Source of the DNA: Anastrepha obliqua
Taxonomy: Eukaryota > Arthropoda > Insecta > Diptera > Tephritidae
Reading direction: 5' to 3'
Length of the DNA: 64,000 nucleotides
Assembly (NCBI RefSeq): GCF_027943255.1
Contig: NC_072893.1
Location: 93,193,784 to 93,257,783, forward strand
Within the stretch, counting starts at the first letter, position 1. Every line of letters begins with the position of its first letter. Shown piece after piece: positions 41,986-53,312 of the stretch. The notes beneath the pieces were generated by a model. That model did no database searches and had not been told where the DNA came from. It was given only the letters and a program-made list of their open reading frames with translations. Position numbers and translations under genes: made by a program.

Positions 41986-44789
41986 TCTTATATATAAAAA
42001 TGGAGACGTTTTTTTGTGTTCGTTAGTCGCCGATTCACGCCTAAACGCATTCACCGATTTCAATCAAACTTTCACAGATCATTGGTATTGGTCCATAGAT
42101 GGTTTATGTGAAGTTTTAAAGAAATCGGTAAAAGTATGCGTGCGTTGTGTAAGTGTGAAAAATACAATATTTGCGTGTTTCCCTTATGCGGACATTACGT
42201 ATACGGAATGAGAATACACGCAAATGAATAGAATATACACAGTCATGAATAACATTGTTTCGATGTCGGGTGCCGTATGCGACTGTATTATTCGTAACGC
42301 AATAGTTGTCCTCTCTTTTCTTTCCTTTTTAAGCATGCGTGACGCGGCATCAAAGCACATTGCTTTTTTTTTAACTGGAAAAATATTTTGAGCTTCATTT
42401 GAACGTTTTACGATTTAGATAAAATAAAACTTCGTTAAATATTATATTTGATTCCATTAATAACCATAAGCCTGTATTTTTCGAAGCTCAAAGTTTTTGG
42501 ACAAATATTGAAACGTTTACTTAAATTGAATGTTAAATACATATATGTATATAAATGCTCAAATGTAAAAGTTTAGATGGATTTAAAATATACGAAATTA
42601 TTCAGCGGTTGAATCCATACATTTTTTGAAATCCATCATATGGATCGACAGTCGCCATAGATGTTCCTTTCAAAAATAAAATGTGTTAATTTGATGGTAG
42701 CTCGAGTATTAAGTTCAGGTTTCTATTAGTATAACTTTGTTCATGGGTTTGCGTAATTTTTCTGTGGTGAAAGTCTAAAACCAAGAAAAGAAAACGCGAA
42801 AGCCGACGAGCAAAATGTAAAAAATAAATCCTCCTGCATGTATACACATATACTCGAAAAAGTTATGCTAACACTTTTTTCATGCATTTACGTAGACAAT
42901 TTTATATGGGCAAAGGTACGTTTACGAGATAAATGCCTAAAAGCAGGTATAACTAAAATAGCGCTCTCAGGCATTTCTGTTACAATTCTTCTGTAAATTT
43001 CATGCTCCAAGTGTTCGAGCATTGGTATAGCGCTGAAGACAAATGCTCAGGATATAATACAAAAATGCATATTTACTTGATTTCACATAGTAATATTATC
43101 ATTGTTAAAAGAGAACAAGTTTGTATTAGGTAATAATTAAATAATGCAACCTTATGTGCTGCTTTGACGAGTGGGAAACCCAAAATAAATAATTATATTT
43201 GTATGTGTGTTTAAAAGAGTTGGATTATTTTGTGAGTGTAAGCAGTTTCAAAGTCAAAGAGTAGTTGCAACATTAAAAAGTACCTGAAACACATTTTCAT
43301 TTAACAACTAAAATAGCAAATATGAGTGTGTTTTTCATTGTTGTTTTTTTTTTTGGGAAAAAATTTATAAAAATAAAATATATTGTGCGTAAAATTTTAA
43401 TAATCAGTGAAAATAAAAAAACTGTGGTTTCGTTGTTGTTGTTAGCGATTGTAATGCACATTGTAAGTTTTTCATGTTTTTTTTTATTAAATTCATTACT
43501 TTTCAATTATTTTGTTTTAACTTATTGGAAATCAACTTATGCGGCCAAAAGAATTAGAAATTTAATTTCAACAATAGAAAAAAGAAAATTATATTACTTA
43601 CTGGAATGGGAAGAGTTTTGCAACAATGCAAATTAAATGTGTGGGATGAATGTGCAATGGCACATAAAAAATCAGTGGAAGCATTGGAAAGAACTTTGAA
43701 AGATTTACGTAATAATCAAGAAATATTTGGTGGTGCTTTAATATTATTGTCTGGTGATTTTCGTCAAACTTTGCCAGTAATTCCCCGTTCAACACCAGCA
43801 GGTGAAAAAAAGCATGTTTAAAGACATCCCATTTATGGAGGCACGTAAAAACTTTGACTTTGAAAACAAATCTGTGAGTTTATTTGCAAAATTATGCATC
43901 GGCTGACGAATTTTCAAGACAACTTCTGAAGATAGGAAATGGACAAATTCCTATTGATGCTGCTATTGGCTTAATCACTTTGCCAGATAATTTTTGTAAT
44001 TTTGCACACACAAAACAAGAATTAGTTTCAAGTGTTTTTCCAAATATTGCGCAAAATTATCAAAATCACAATTGGTTAGCTGAAAGAGCAATACTGGCTG
44101 CGAAAAATAAGGATGTTCGTCAATTGAATGCGAATATTTTAAATGATATGCCTGGTGAGATTGTAACATTTAAATCAATTGATACAGTTATAAATCAAGA
44201 TGACGCTGTAAATTATTCAACAGAATTTGTAAATTCCTTGGATTTACCTGGACTGCCGGCTCATCGCTTACAATTTAAAGTTGGTGCACCAATTATTTTA
44301 CTTAGCAGATTAGCAGAAGCAAAAAGGTCATTAATAATCTTATTGAAGCAACAATTTTAAAAGGAAAATTCAAAGGTGAAGACATATTGATTCCGCGTAT
44401 TCCGCCGATTCCACCACATTTAGCTTTTGACTTCAAAAGATTGCAATTTCCAATACGTCTTGCATTTGCAATAACAATAAACAAAGCACAAGGACAATCG
44501 CTGGAATTATGCGGAATTGACTTAGAATATGCATGCTTCTCCCACGGACAATTATATGTATCATGTTCACGTGTAGGAAAGCCATCAGTTCTGTTTATTT
44601 ATACCACAACTCAGGGCAAAACAAAAAATGTAGTTTACGAAAAGGGTTTGCGTTAGTTTAAGCTTAAAATTAACATTAATTTTATATTGTAAAAAAAGAA
44701 TAAATACACATTGAGTGAATCTAAATCGAGTGTTCATTATTCATTTCTAATTTTGATATGCCTAGCGAAGCAGGCAGAGGGTCCGCTAG
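41986..44789 (+). mobile_element. Helitron with helicase remnant
   Basis: Inserted between A (41985) and T (44790). Starts TCTTATATATAAAAATGGAG, ends GGGTCCGCTAG; a short hairpin GCCT-N8-AGGC (44760-44775) lies 10 bases before the terminal CTAG, the classic 3' signal. The empty site is preserved in the second Transib copy near 49336 (TTTTGCAA joined directly to TTTTTTATAAAATTTGAG), which fixes both ends to the base. It is 2804 bp and carries a 3' helicase pseudogene. Confidence 0.93.
43600..44656 (+). pseudogene. Helitron PIF1-family helicase, C-terminal half, frameshifted
   Basis: Three consecutive frames: 43606-43821 with CKLNVWDECAMAHKKSVEAL (Walker B, DE) and LLSGDFRQTLPVIPRS (motif III); 43884-44360 with GLITLPDNF, WLAERAILAAKNKDVRQLN and HRLQFKVGAPIILLSRL; 44387-44656 with FPIRLAFAITINKAQGQSLE and FSHGQLYVSCSRVGKPSVLF (motifs V and VI). 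The Walker A loop and the Rep nuclease part are absent. Helitron Rep/Hel proteins normally exceed 1300 residues; only ~330 remain. It unwound DNA during rolling-circle transposition in the parental element. Confidence 0.92.
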
Positions 44790-45150
44790 TTTTTTATAAA
44801 ATTTGAGTTTGCAACTGTATAGTAATACAACGCCGTCATATGCTGCTTTGAAACCTAGTAAAGGTTACTCAAAAAAGTAATGGTTACTGAATAAAGCAAG
44901 ATTCAGCTGCTACCACTTGCTACCTTGCGACCCCGAAAACATATAAATTTACATGCATCTTGATTATGTTCTTGAATATACGCTATTTCACGTGAGGGGG
45001 TGGCTAATAGGGGTGGAAGGGGGTGGATTTTCAAAATTTTAAGATCAAATTCGTAATCAGCGACCCCGACAACCCCCGAGTAAGAAATTTTGAATCAATT
45101 ACTTAATTTTTTGAGTTTTGGCCAGCTTTTCGGGAATCGGCCGCACTGTG

Positions 45151-45470
45151 CTCCAGCCCATAAACTGCACAAAACTGTTACCTTTTCTGGGTACATTGGT
45201 AGCTCTTGCAATTCTTCTGGCTGATCTTCACTCCAACATCCATTCGACAATTCTGCTTATTTACGTACCCATTGATCCAAAAATGAGCTTCGTCGCTGAA
45301 CACAATTTTTCGATAAAAAAGTGGATCTTAAACTTTCTTAACAGAACACGCATTTTTATATTAAAATTCAATGATTTGCAAGCGTTGTGCGTTTGTAAAA
45401 CGATTCATGGTTAAATTATAGACCAAACTGAAGATGTTTGACAGTGAAACAAAACACGAAACATGCATCA
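45151..45470 (-). pseudogene. mariner-like transposase, N-terminal part (outer layer of the nest)
   Basis: Minus strand from an ATG at 45408: MNRFTNAQRLQIIEF, a stop, NACSVKK, then a jump to the catalytic domain FSDEAHFWINGYVNKQNCRM (first D) and a frameshifted TVLCSLWAG-type block that ends exactly at the CTCCA duplication. Continues at 41621 with GIIEPYFF. The DNA-binding region between codons ~25 and ~150 is deleted. Confidence 0.82.
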
Positions 45471-45474
45471 ACTG

Positions 45475-46838
45475 TTTAAAAAGATAATAGCTAAAAAATA
45501 TACTTCACATAAAGTCGTAAAATATGGACAATGGTAGTTTACCTATTCTAAAGCTGAACTAATGAGGTCTCATTTTGCGGCTTGCACACCTATCCAAATA
45601 TACCTGTGGCTTTCTAGATCCCTAGTCACTCTTATATTATTTCGTATAATGGAGCATTTGTTGCGGATGGCACTCTTCATCCATTTTCTGGATTTCTACT
45701 GCATTTCACCCTATTCGTAGTTTGCAATTAACGCAATTATGTACTTTTCGGTGTCGTAGTAATACCTATTAAAATACATGCATGCACACATACTCATATT
45801 GCGGCATGCGTAGGGAAATTGATTTTTTCCTCTTACTTGTGCTGAATTGTTCATTTACTACATTTATTTATGCATTCTAATAATTTATGCATTTTTGTGC
45901 TGCTCACTTTCAAGCTATTTATTTATTTTGTAGTATTTTCTTCTTGCAAGCTTTTGGGTGTCTGGCGAACTGGAAATGAATAAATAATAATAACTTAATT
46001 AATTAACACCGAGGGGGGTTTATTGCTGAAATTACCCATGCATGCACATATATATGCAGACATATGCATATTTGTGGCTATCTGTGGCATAAAAAATAAA
46101 AATTAACAAAAAAATAAATTCACAAGAGTCCAGGCTACATACATACATACTAGCACACATACATACAAAAAGCCACTGGTTATTGTAAAAGTTTTCTAGT
46201 AGCTCATTTATAGATTTTTATCAAAATGTATGTAAATTTACTACCCGTTTCGATGGACTGTAAATTGCCGAATTAAAAAATAAATTAAAAAACTATGCCT
46301 CTTGAAAGAAATGAATTTTAAATCACGATAATAATTTCGAACTGCTAGCCTACTTGTGTACCCTATGGATGCCAATCTTTTTAAGCCCGTAAAATACCGG
46401 GATTATTTACAATCCCGAAAGCTTCGGAGTCCCTGGTTCCTAGCACAACAGAAACTTTGCGGTAGAAATCAGCTGAGTTTTTGAGTTCCATTCTTCAAAT
46501 TACTGAAATATTAATATTCGTGCTGTATCAAATAGTATTAAAATAACATGACTGAACCATTATCTACTTCAGGTATGTACAATATATAAATAAAAAAAAT
46601 CATGTTCGACTTTTTCCTAATCTATCCATATTCTACTCATACAGGTCTTATCCCGCACAAGAATACTTCTTCTCCGTTTACAAAATTTTTTGCATCGAAG
46701 TTTTTCGGCACCCTTTATCAGATAACTAAGTGCTAAAGTATTAACGAAATAATATTCAACTATTGCCTATTGTTTTCTTGTCAATGAATTAATTTTAAAT
46801 TTAAATAAAAAATTTATTTAAGATCCATTTATTTATTA
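45475..46838. other. Spacer without recognised gene
   Basis: AT-rich with short (ACAT)n runs at 46137-46150 and 46158-46167. No gene recognised. Confidence 0.4.
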
Positions 46839-46840
46839 TA

Positions 46841-47360
46841 CAGGGTTTGATTTAAAAGTAATGAGTCTTCCCGCGCGGAGCGTCTGCCAAGCGATCAACC
46901 GAATTGGCTGGTGGAGGAAAATGATCGTTAGACCTTCCCCTTCGACGAGAAACTGGTCCCAGTTCGCTGGCAACAGCGGTGCAGTCAACATCGCTCCGCG
47001 CGTGAAAGCTGTTTTAAAAGTGTGTTAGGATCAAATTTTGTGTAAAGCTAAACAAAACGAGTACCGAAAACATTGGGATACTCAAGGAGGCTTACGGGGA
47101 CCAATCTCTGTCCAGTGCCCAGGTAAAATGGTGGTCAGTCGCCACGACCCAAGAAGGCGCGCATGTCGCAATCAAAGGGCAAAACCATGCTGATCATCTT
47201 CTTCGACTCTCGAGGCATCGCCCAAAAGGAGTTTGTACCTCCAGGGAGCATTGTAAACGCGGCATTTTACAAAGAACTGCTCCTTCGGCTGAAAAACCAC
47301 GTCGCCCGGGTTCGGCCCGACCTCGTCAACAAATAGACCCTTCAACACGACAATGCGCCG
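46841..47360 (+). mobile_element. mariner-like element, 3' end replaced by a MITE
   Basis: Starts CAGGGTTTGATTTAAAAGTA ATGAG after TA (46839-46840). Interior, with a deletion and frame changes: KLNKTSTENIGILKEAYGDQ SLSSAQV (DNA-binding part), then SKGKTMLIIFFDSRGIAQKE FVPPGSIVNAAFYKELLLRL and RPDLVNK, and the start of the second catalytic block LQHDNAPP. At this point (near 47360) it joins hAT-MITE sequence through a shared CCC. The third catalytic residue and 3' end are missing. Confidence 0.82.
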
Positions 47361-47684
47361 CCCACTTTGACCCATTTAGAGTGCTCCAATCGAGTCCAAA
47401 TGTATGACCGACCCCCACTAACTTTGGACGGCCGATCCACCCATGCCAGTGGAACACCCCCTGAAACTCCCCTGGGGGTTCGCCATACAATCATTTCAAA
47501 ATATCACCATTTTTAGCCTTTACATGAGAAAAGAAACTAAAAAGTTCGACCCAAATTGGGGGAGATCACAATTCGTTTTAGAGGTATGGTTCCTTCGGCA
47601 AAGTTTCTTATTTTGATCCCTAGAATATGATTTTCACAGAGCAATGGGCGATTTTTTTGCCTCCCCACAAATCGACCCGACCTA
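47361..47684. mobile_element. hAT-type fold-back MITE, copy 2 (5' truncated)
   Basis: Matches copy 1 (17133-17591) from its CCCACTTTGACCCATTTAG block to the terminal ATCGACCCGACCTA. The left arm is missing and replaced by mariner sequence. Confidence 0.85.
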
Positions 47685-47723
47685 ATATACATATACTTAT
47701 AATATATACTTTTTCTATATCAG

Positions 47724-47864
47724 CAATCGCAAAAGAACTTCAGATGTGTTTTCTGCTGCAAACAAAGCAAGGACTGTCGAACAAACGCCTATTGTGCCAC
47801 TTGTAAAAAATGAACCTGCTTTGCCAGTGATCGAAATTGTTTCGAAATTTACCATAAAAAATGA
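47724..47864 (+). pseudogene. piggyBac transposase, C-terminal cysteine-rich domain
   Basis: One frame reads FRCVFCCKQSKDCRTNAYCA TCKK, a stop, then TCFASDRNCFEIYHKK and stop. The spacing C-x2-C ... C ... C-x2-C ... C-FxxYH is that of the RING/PHD-like zinc domain at the end of piggyBac transposases. The in-frame TGA between the two halves replaces a sense codon. No other piggyBac part or TTAA terminus was identified, so this is an isolated 47-codon relic. Confidence 0.75.
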
Positions 47865-47869
47865 TACTT

Positions 47870-48228
47870 CAATGATTTTACATTTTTCAAAATTACAAAA
47901 AAGCATGCAGTAAATCATTGTCATTAATAGATCGTACCCGACCAATGGGACAAAAATGGCTTTACAAATTGGAAGGTTTAAGTGTTATAACTTTTGTTTG
48001 TTTTTTTTCGAGAAAAATTGGTTCATGGTTCTTCCTTCAAGAATGTGTATATAAAAGTATCAGCGTTGTTTCTTGATCATCAAAGGTTCAAAATAAATTC
48101 AAATAGGTGATATCACAGATATTCCAAACGTCGAAAATGCCCAAAACTTTGGGCGTGGGATCGATAACTGGCTTTGCAACAGCCTCACTAACGCTCTTTT
48201 TGACACAATTTTATAAACTGTAACTTGG
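47870..48228. other. Spacer without recognised gene
   Basis: No frame or repeat recognised, apart from possible remainder of the piggyBac 3' UTR. Confidence 0.35.
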
Positions 48229-48229
48229 G

Positions 48230-48268
48230 CGGCCGCCGTAGCCGAATGGCTTGGTACGTGACTACCTC
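48230..48268 (+). repeat. SINE 5' head fragment
   Basis: GCGGCCGCCGTAGCCGAATG GCTTGGTACGTGACTACC is the first ~39 bases of the SINE, including the A-box-like block, then similarity stops. Confidence 0.75.
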
Positions 48269-48269
48269 A

Positions 48270-48964
48270 GTGTATTTATATGCGTGTCCTTCTGTGCGTC
48301 GTATGGCGTAGGAAGGCCACGGATGGTTATTCGTATGAGAGTTATAAACCTCGCTGTCGCTGAAAATATTTGCTACAAGTTCTGATGTTTATTTACTGTA
48401 ATCTATATAATTTTATTTACTGTAATCTATTAATGGTGGACGCATTCCCTAAAGTCCTCGCGTGCAATGACTTTCTTGGTTTAACTACTGACTGGTGCTA
48501 ACTACTCTGCCTCATAATGACGTTGCACAACCACATTGCCAGTTTGGATTTTTCCCCTCCCTTTCTACTGAAGGCCAATTTTATAATATAATATATCACG
48601 CACAATATAGGGATCGAACTTTGGATTATAAGATCAGTTCATTATTATTAATTTTGTCAAAAACAGTACCAGATTCGAAAGCTCATTAATAGCTTTTTTA
48701 TGAATGTGAAACATAAGACAGTAATGTAATGAATTTTTAATCGAAGCAATTTTCATTCTAGCAACTTTTTTATATATTTTTTCTCACCTAAAGCCTGCGA
48801 GACACTCGCCGCCTTAATAGCTCATCAACGCAAATGCGCCCCTGTGTATTTAATTCCATCGCCTTTGCACACACAAAACGCCTTTGCAAACACAAAAAGA
48901 CTTCTGCAGTCTCTCTTTGGACAAATCACAGCTTTAATTTTATTCATTCGTCTCCTGCTATTCA
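48270..48964. other. Spacer without recognised gene
   Basis: No gene. A short tandem pair CGCCTTTGCACACACAAAA / CGCCTTTGCAAACACAAAA lies at about 48860-48898. Confidence 0.4.
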
Positions 48965-48969
48965 CGGCG

Positions 48970-49700
48970 CACAGTGCGGCCGATTCCCAAAAAGCTGGCC
49001 AAAAGTCGAAAAAAAAAGTTTCTAGATAGAGTTTTTTTGTCTTTGGGTTGGCTACAGTAATGCCTTGAGTAGTGAAAATCGTTCATAGCAACGTCCTGTA
49101 CCCTAAGTATCCACTGTATTTTCAGTCACAACGTGGCCTTCGTTTGAGCATCGTATTACTGTCGATGAATAGTGAAAGTTGTACACATTTGAAAAATTTT
49201 GTAATGGAGTAAATTGAACAAAACCAAATGGAATCATCTTCGGAAGGTTAGTAAAATACGAGAAATCTTTAGTACATATCAATACCTCGACACACAATTT
49301 TTAGCTGCAGCAATACGTAGATACATTTTTTGCAATTTTTTTTTATAAAATTTGAGTTTTCAAACTGTATAGTAATACAACACCGTCATATGCTGCTTTG
49401 AAACCTACTAGAGGTTACTCAAAAAAGTAATGGTTACTGAATAAAACAAGATTCAGCTGCTACCACTTGCTACCGTGCGACCCCGAAAACATATAAATTT
49501 ACATGCATCTTGATTATGTTCTTGAATATACGCTATTTCACGTGAGGGGGTGGCTAATAGGGGTGGAAGGGGGTGGATTTTCAAAATTTTAAGATCAAAT
49601 TCGTAATCAGCGACCCCGACAACCCCCGAGTAAGAAATTTTGAATCAATTACTTAATTTTTTGAGTTTTGGCCAGCTTTTCGGGAATCGGCCGCACTGTG
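48970..49700. mobile_element. Transib-like element copy 2 (uninterrupted)
   Basis: 731 bp with ends CACAGTGCGGCCGATTCCC and its complement as part of a 35-bp inverted repeat (one mismatch), and 5-bp duplication CGGCG on both sides (48965-48969, 49701-49705). Transib elements favour GC-rich 5-bp targets. Nearly identical to the Transib parts at 41622-41985 and 44790-45150 and lacks the Helitron. No transposase; it would have to be moved by an autonomous relative, perhaps of the type left at 13340-13972. Confidence 0.92.
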
Positions 49701-49705
49701 CGGCG

Positions 49706-50652
49706 GCTTTTGTTTTCTCTTCGTTTGGCGCTTTTTAAGCCACACTTTGAGGGCGTCGCCAATTGATATAAATTCATCATTTATGAGCTTCTGCTTCCTT
49801 TTTCATTTTAAATAAATCATAAAAGACCTGAACTTCTTCCACAAGCGAATATTGAGGGTGCGAAATTTATGATATTTGGCGGCCAAAATGACAACCAGCT
49901 GAGTTCAGATAAGATATTATAATTAAAGGCGATGTGCGAAACATGAGGCGGCACGCTTTGTTCCTCAATCAGTTTTATAAAGAATTTTGTAATTCATATT
50001 TTTAAATGGCACTTGAGATGATTGAGTGACTTTTGGCATGTAATTTATGTAGCAACATCAGCAGGGGAGCGCAGTAAAAATGATTTGATGGTACTTTTTT
50101 GGAGAATCTTTGTAGGGTCTTTGATAGTTTCGGCAAAATTTTCAATTTATAATTCCAGTAGCCAAATTGAAGTTGAAATGTAGAGTGGCGTCTTCAACTG
50201 ATGGATTGAACTAGCGGCATCCTCAAATCGACTAATCGAGACTGGTTTTTGACTTTTTTTAGTTGAAAAGCAAAAAAGCAAATTCAAATAAGATAATCAA
50301 AATTCGATCTTTTTAATAAAAATAAGGAAATTAAATTAATTCAAAGCATTCTAGTGTTAAACCATCTACTTTATTCCTAATATTTAAGGTGAAATTCATA
50401 AAATAAGGATCAAGATTTGTGTCCATTGAACTGTGAAAAGAAATCGGCGTAATCGATGTACTGTACATAAATACTGTAATTTTTTATCTTAATTTTTTAC
50501 AATGCGTGATGATGATCCTTACGTTTTATGGGGTCCTAGTACAAGTTGTAAGTCTGTCAAAACTAAAAAATAGGCCATGCTAAAGCTAAGAGTTAATTTC
50601 CCATACAAATCGCACTTGTGCCCGAGAAATCGAGAGAGATATAGACATATGT
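49706..50652. other. Spacer without recognised gene
   Basis: No frame of note and no repeat recognised. Confidence 0.4.
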
Positions 50653-50660
50653 ACCTGTAT

Positions 50661-50959
50661 TAGGCCGTGTCGATTTGTGGGGAGGCAAAAAAATCGCCCA
50701 TTGCTCTGTGAAAATCATATTCTAGGGATCAAAATAAGAAACTTTGCCGAAGGAACCATACCTCTAAAACGAATTCTGATGTCCCCCAATTTGGGTCGAA
50801 CTTTTAGTGTCTTTTGCGGGGAGGCAAAAAAATCGCCCATTGCTATGTGAAAATCATATTCGTTTTAGAGGTATGGTTCCTTCGGCAAAGTTTCTTATTT
50901 TGATCCCTAGTATACGATTTTCACAGAGCAATGAGCGATTTTTAAATCGACCCGCCCTA
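50661..50959. mobile_element. hAT-type fold-back MITE, copy 3 (short)
   Basis: TAGGCCGTGTCGATTTGTGG start and ...TCGACCCGCCCTA end, with 8-bp duplication ACCTGTAT on both sides (50653-50660, 50960-50967). The core of copy 1 is missing: after the left arm (to GGGTCGAAC) a short TTTTAGTGTCTTTTGC piece and a second GGGGAGGCAAAAAAATCGCC block follow, then the right arm. So it is an internally rearranged member of 299 bp. Confidence 0.88.
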
Positions 50960-51084
50960 ACCTGTATGTATACCAAAATGGATGAACAATGTAGAGGTAT
51001 CGGATTTCAAACTGAAATAAAACTATGAAAATTTAAATTGATTGGGCACTCTATTATTTTTGTTTATAGCCATTCATAACATTT

Positions 51085-51560
51085 ATTTTTTTAAGATTAC
51101 CCCTTTCGAATGTTGCCGGCAACTGCGCTGTAATTCGGCTATCCTCAATCGAAGCTGGTCTGATGGGAACCAAATGTTGTGGAGATCACGAGCTTTAATT
51201 TCCGGCATCAAAAATTCGTTTATCATGGCGCGTTCGCTATTCACTATTACATTGGCGCCAGTCTCGTTTTTGAAGAAATATGGGCCGTTGATTCTTCCAG
51301 CAGATAGGCCGCACCAAACGGTTGTTTTCAATGAATGCAATGACTGTTCGTGAATGTCTTTGAGTTGCTCTCCAGCCTCAATACGGTAATTTTGCGTATT
51401 GGCATAGCCATTAACCCGGAAATTGGCCTCATCGCTGAGCACCAGAAGTTGGCCTGAGCGCGTGATTAACCCTTTTCACAGAGCATCGATTTTCCTAATA
51501 CCATTGTACGATTTGTAAACGTTGCTAAGGTGTCAGTCTTTCCACGAATCCTGAATAAAG
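51085..51560 (-). pseudogene. mariner-like transposase fragment
   Basis: Minus strand begins FVERLTP-QRLQIVQWY-ENRCSVKRVNHALRP with stops, then jumps to LSDEANFRVNGYANTQNYRI (first D), TTVWCGLSAGRINGPYFFKN and VNSERAMINEFLMPEIKARD LHNIWF. The QQDGAT block that should follow is gone. Another copy with the N-terminal domain joined to the SDEA block. Confidence 0.8.
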
Positions 51561-51564
51561 TTAT

Positions 51565-52866
51565 GTATTTATTTTGACTGTAGTCACGCGTAATCTGTCA
51601 AAAAACACACTATTGGAAAAAGTACTTCCAATATGATCAGCCTTTCTTTATTTCAATAACACTTGGTACACACATTACTTTTTATACAAGGAACTTTTGT
51701 ACCGAAAATTTGTGAAATCGGCCAATAACCATGCCCACCTTCCATTTAACGGAGATTTTCAAAACAAAACGTGATAACTCTTTTACAAGCATAGCAAAAT
51801 TTGTACAATTGATGAACCCAAGAAAATAAATACGCCGGAAATAAAACTGTACGATATGGGCGGAGTCACGTCCACTTTTGGGTAAATACGTGTATCTCTA
51901 TTATGGCTTAATAAAACTCGTTAAACCTTGGTTTAGGTATTACTTCCCACCTTGTTTAAGTCCGGCATAAATATTATTGAGGATAAAAAGCACGCCTATA
52001 TTTTATATGTTCAGACTAAATGTTGGTCCGTCGCTCTGATATTACAAACTATAAATCTCTTTGTTTTTGAGTTTGTTTGATTTTCACTTTGTATTATCTC
52101 AACAAAATTCCAAGAAACTACAAATCATTGTCAATTTTCTTATCACTCTGGACCTTACTTGCGATTTGAGAAAGAAAGTGGAGTATATTTCCTGTTTTAA
52201 TTCAGCTTTATAAAATAGTTTTTGACGCAGCCTGAACTATAAAACACAAAAGCGCAAACTACGCAGGCTTAACTTTCAAGTCCTCGTCGCAGGAATCCCA
52301 TTTCAATCTGAATGAAAACGCCCAGTTGAGCTCAAGAGTAAGAGGAATAATTTGCTTAAAAGGGTGTATTAAAAGGGCATTGCTGGGGAACATTATTATT
52401 GAAATTGTGCAAACATTGGGACTATAACAAATGTAGCCCAGTGTACGCAAGGGCAGTGCAAAATATATTCTTAGCATAGTCAGAAAGGGATAATTCTAAA
52501 TTCACACTCTTATCGTAAGTGTGACTCTAAGAGTAATATAAGTTGACTTATTTATGAACTATTATTTTATTTATAGAACTATCAGACCCATCACAAGTTG
52601 TTCTGTTAAAATTAAAGTCCAAACAAAAGAAGAAAGAAAAAAACGTTTGTGAGCATACGAGTATTTATTTAGAATGATGAGGAGTGTCCGGTCAGTAATA
52701 CTAATGTACCAACAGAAAGGATGTAATTTCCTCAAAGATCTTGTAGTGTACGATCCAAGTCTTCCGATTATTTTTTATGCGTCATAGTGACCGCGCAGAG
52801 ATTGTAGAAATGTTGTGTTAGTTGGCTTAATTGTAATTTAACTTATGAACAGATAACCGGAAAATT
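51565..52866. other. Spacer, possibly an old interspersed repeat
   Basis: ACCATGCCCACCTTCCATTT AACGGAG and ATGGGCGGAGTCACGTCCAC TTTTGGG at 51725-51880 resemble phrases often seen in fly interspersed repeats, but I cannot name the family. No gene. Confidence 0.3.
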
Positions 52867-52867
52867 T

Positions 52868-53012
52868 GTATGCCTACCAGAAGAATTATTGAAATAAGTG
52901 AGGCTATGGCCATTAAAAACAACTTTTTCTGTCATTTGGTGCTCCGGAGATTTGAATCTGTGCACTTCCGAATGATAGCTACGTACCAAACCATTCGGTT
53001 ACAGCGGTCTTA
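52868..53012 (-). repeat. SINE fragment, diverged
   Basis: The minus strand reads GCTGTAACCGAATGGTTTGG TACG (A box region), then a GATTCAAATCTCCGG B-box-like block and AGAAAAAGTTG. Matches the SINE head with ~20% or more changes by eye. Confidence 0.7.
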
Positions 53013-53312
53013 CTATTATCTTTTTGCGAGTAATGCACCTATTGCTCGTACACTCCGAGTCAGCAATTAGCTGATCCAATTCCAGCTTACTGGATTTCGC
53101 TCTATCTAGAACTAATTTTGTAAAAAAATTTAATTCAGCTGCTTACTATTGAATTTATATTGATTGATAATATTCTAGTTGCCAAATTTGGCTTGTTTTT
53201 CTTTACATTTTTGCCTAGCCTGTAAGGTAATTTGTACTGTAGATTATTAAAATGAATAAATAAAAATAAAATAAATAAAAAACACCAATCTCAAAACCCA
53301 CAATCAATTTTA

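Larger units (their letters stand above)
41622..45150. mobile_element. Transib-like element copy 1, itself split by a Helitron
   Basis: Ends are CACAGTGCGGCCGATTCCC and the exact complement, continuing as a 35-bp inverted repeat with one mismatch. The 5-bp duplication CTCCA flanks it (41617-41621, 45151-45155). CACAGTG ends and 5-bp duplications define Transib, the relatives of RAG1; CACAGTG is also the V(D)J recombination heptamer. Without the Helitron (41986-44789) it is ~725 bp, without an ORF, and closely matches 48970-49700. It lies inside a mariner transposase gene. Confidence 0.9.

Noticed and set aside
43297..43636. Hydrophobic ORFs on both strands inside the Helitron
   Set aside because: Low-complexity T/A-rich DNA upstream of the helicase; no match to Helitron domains or to a membrane protein family.
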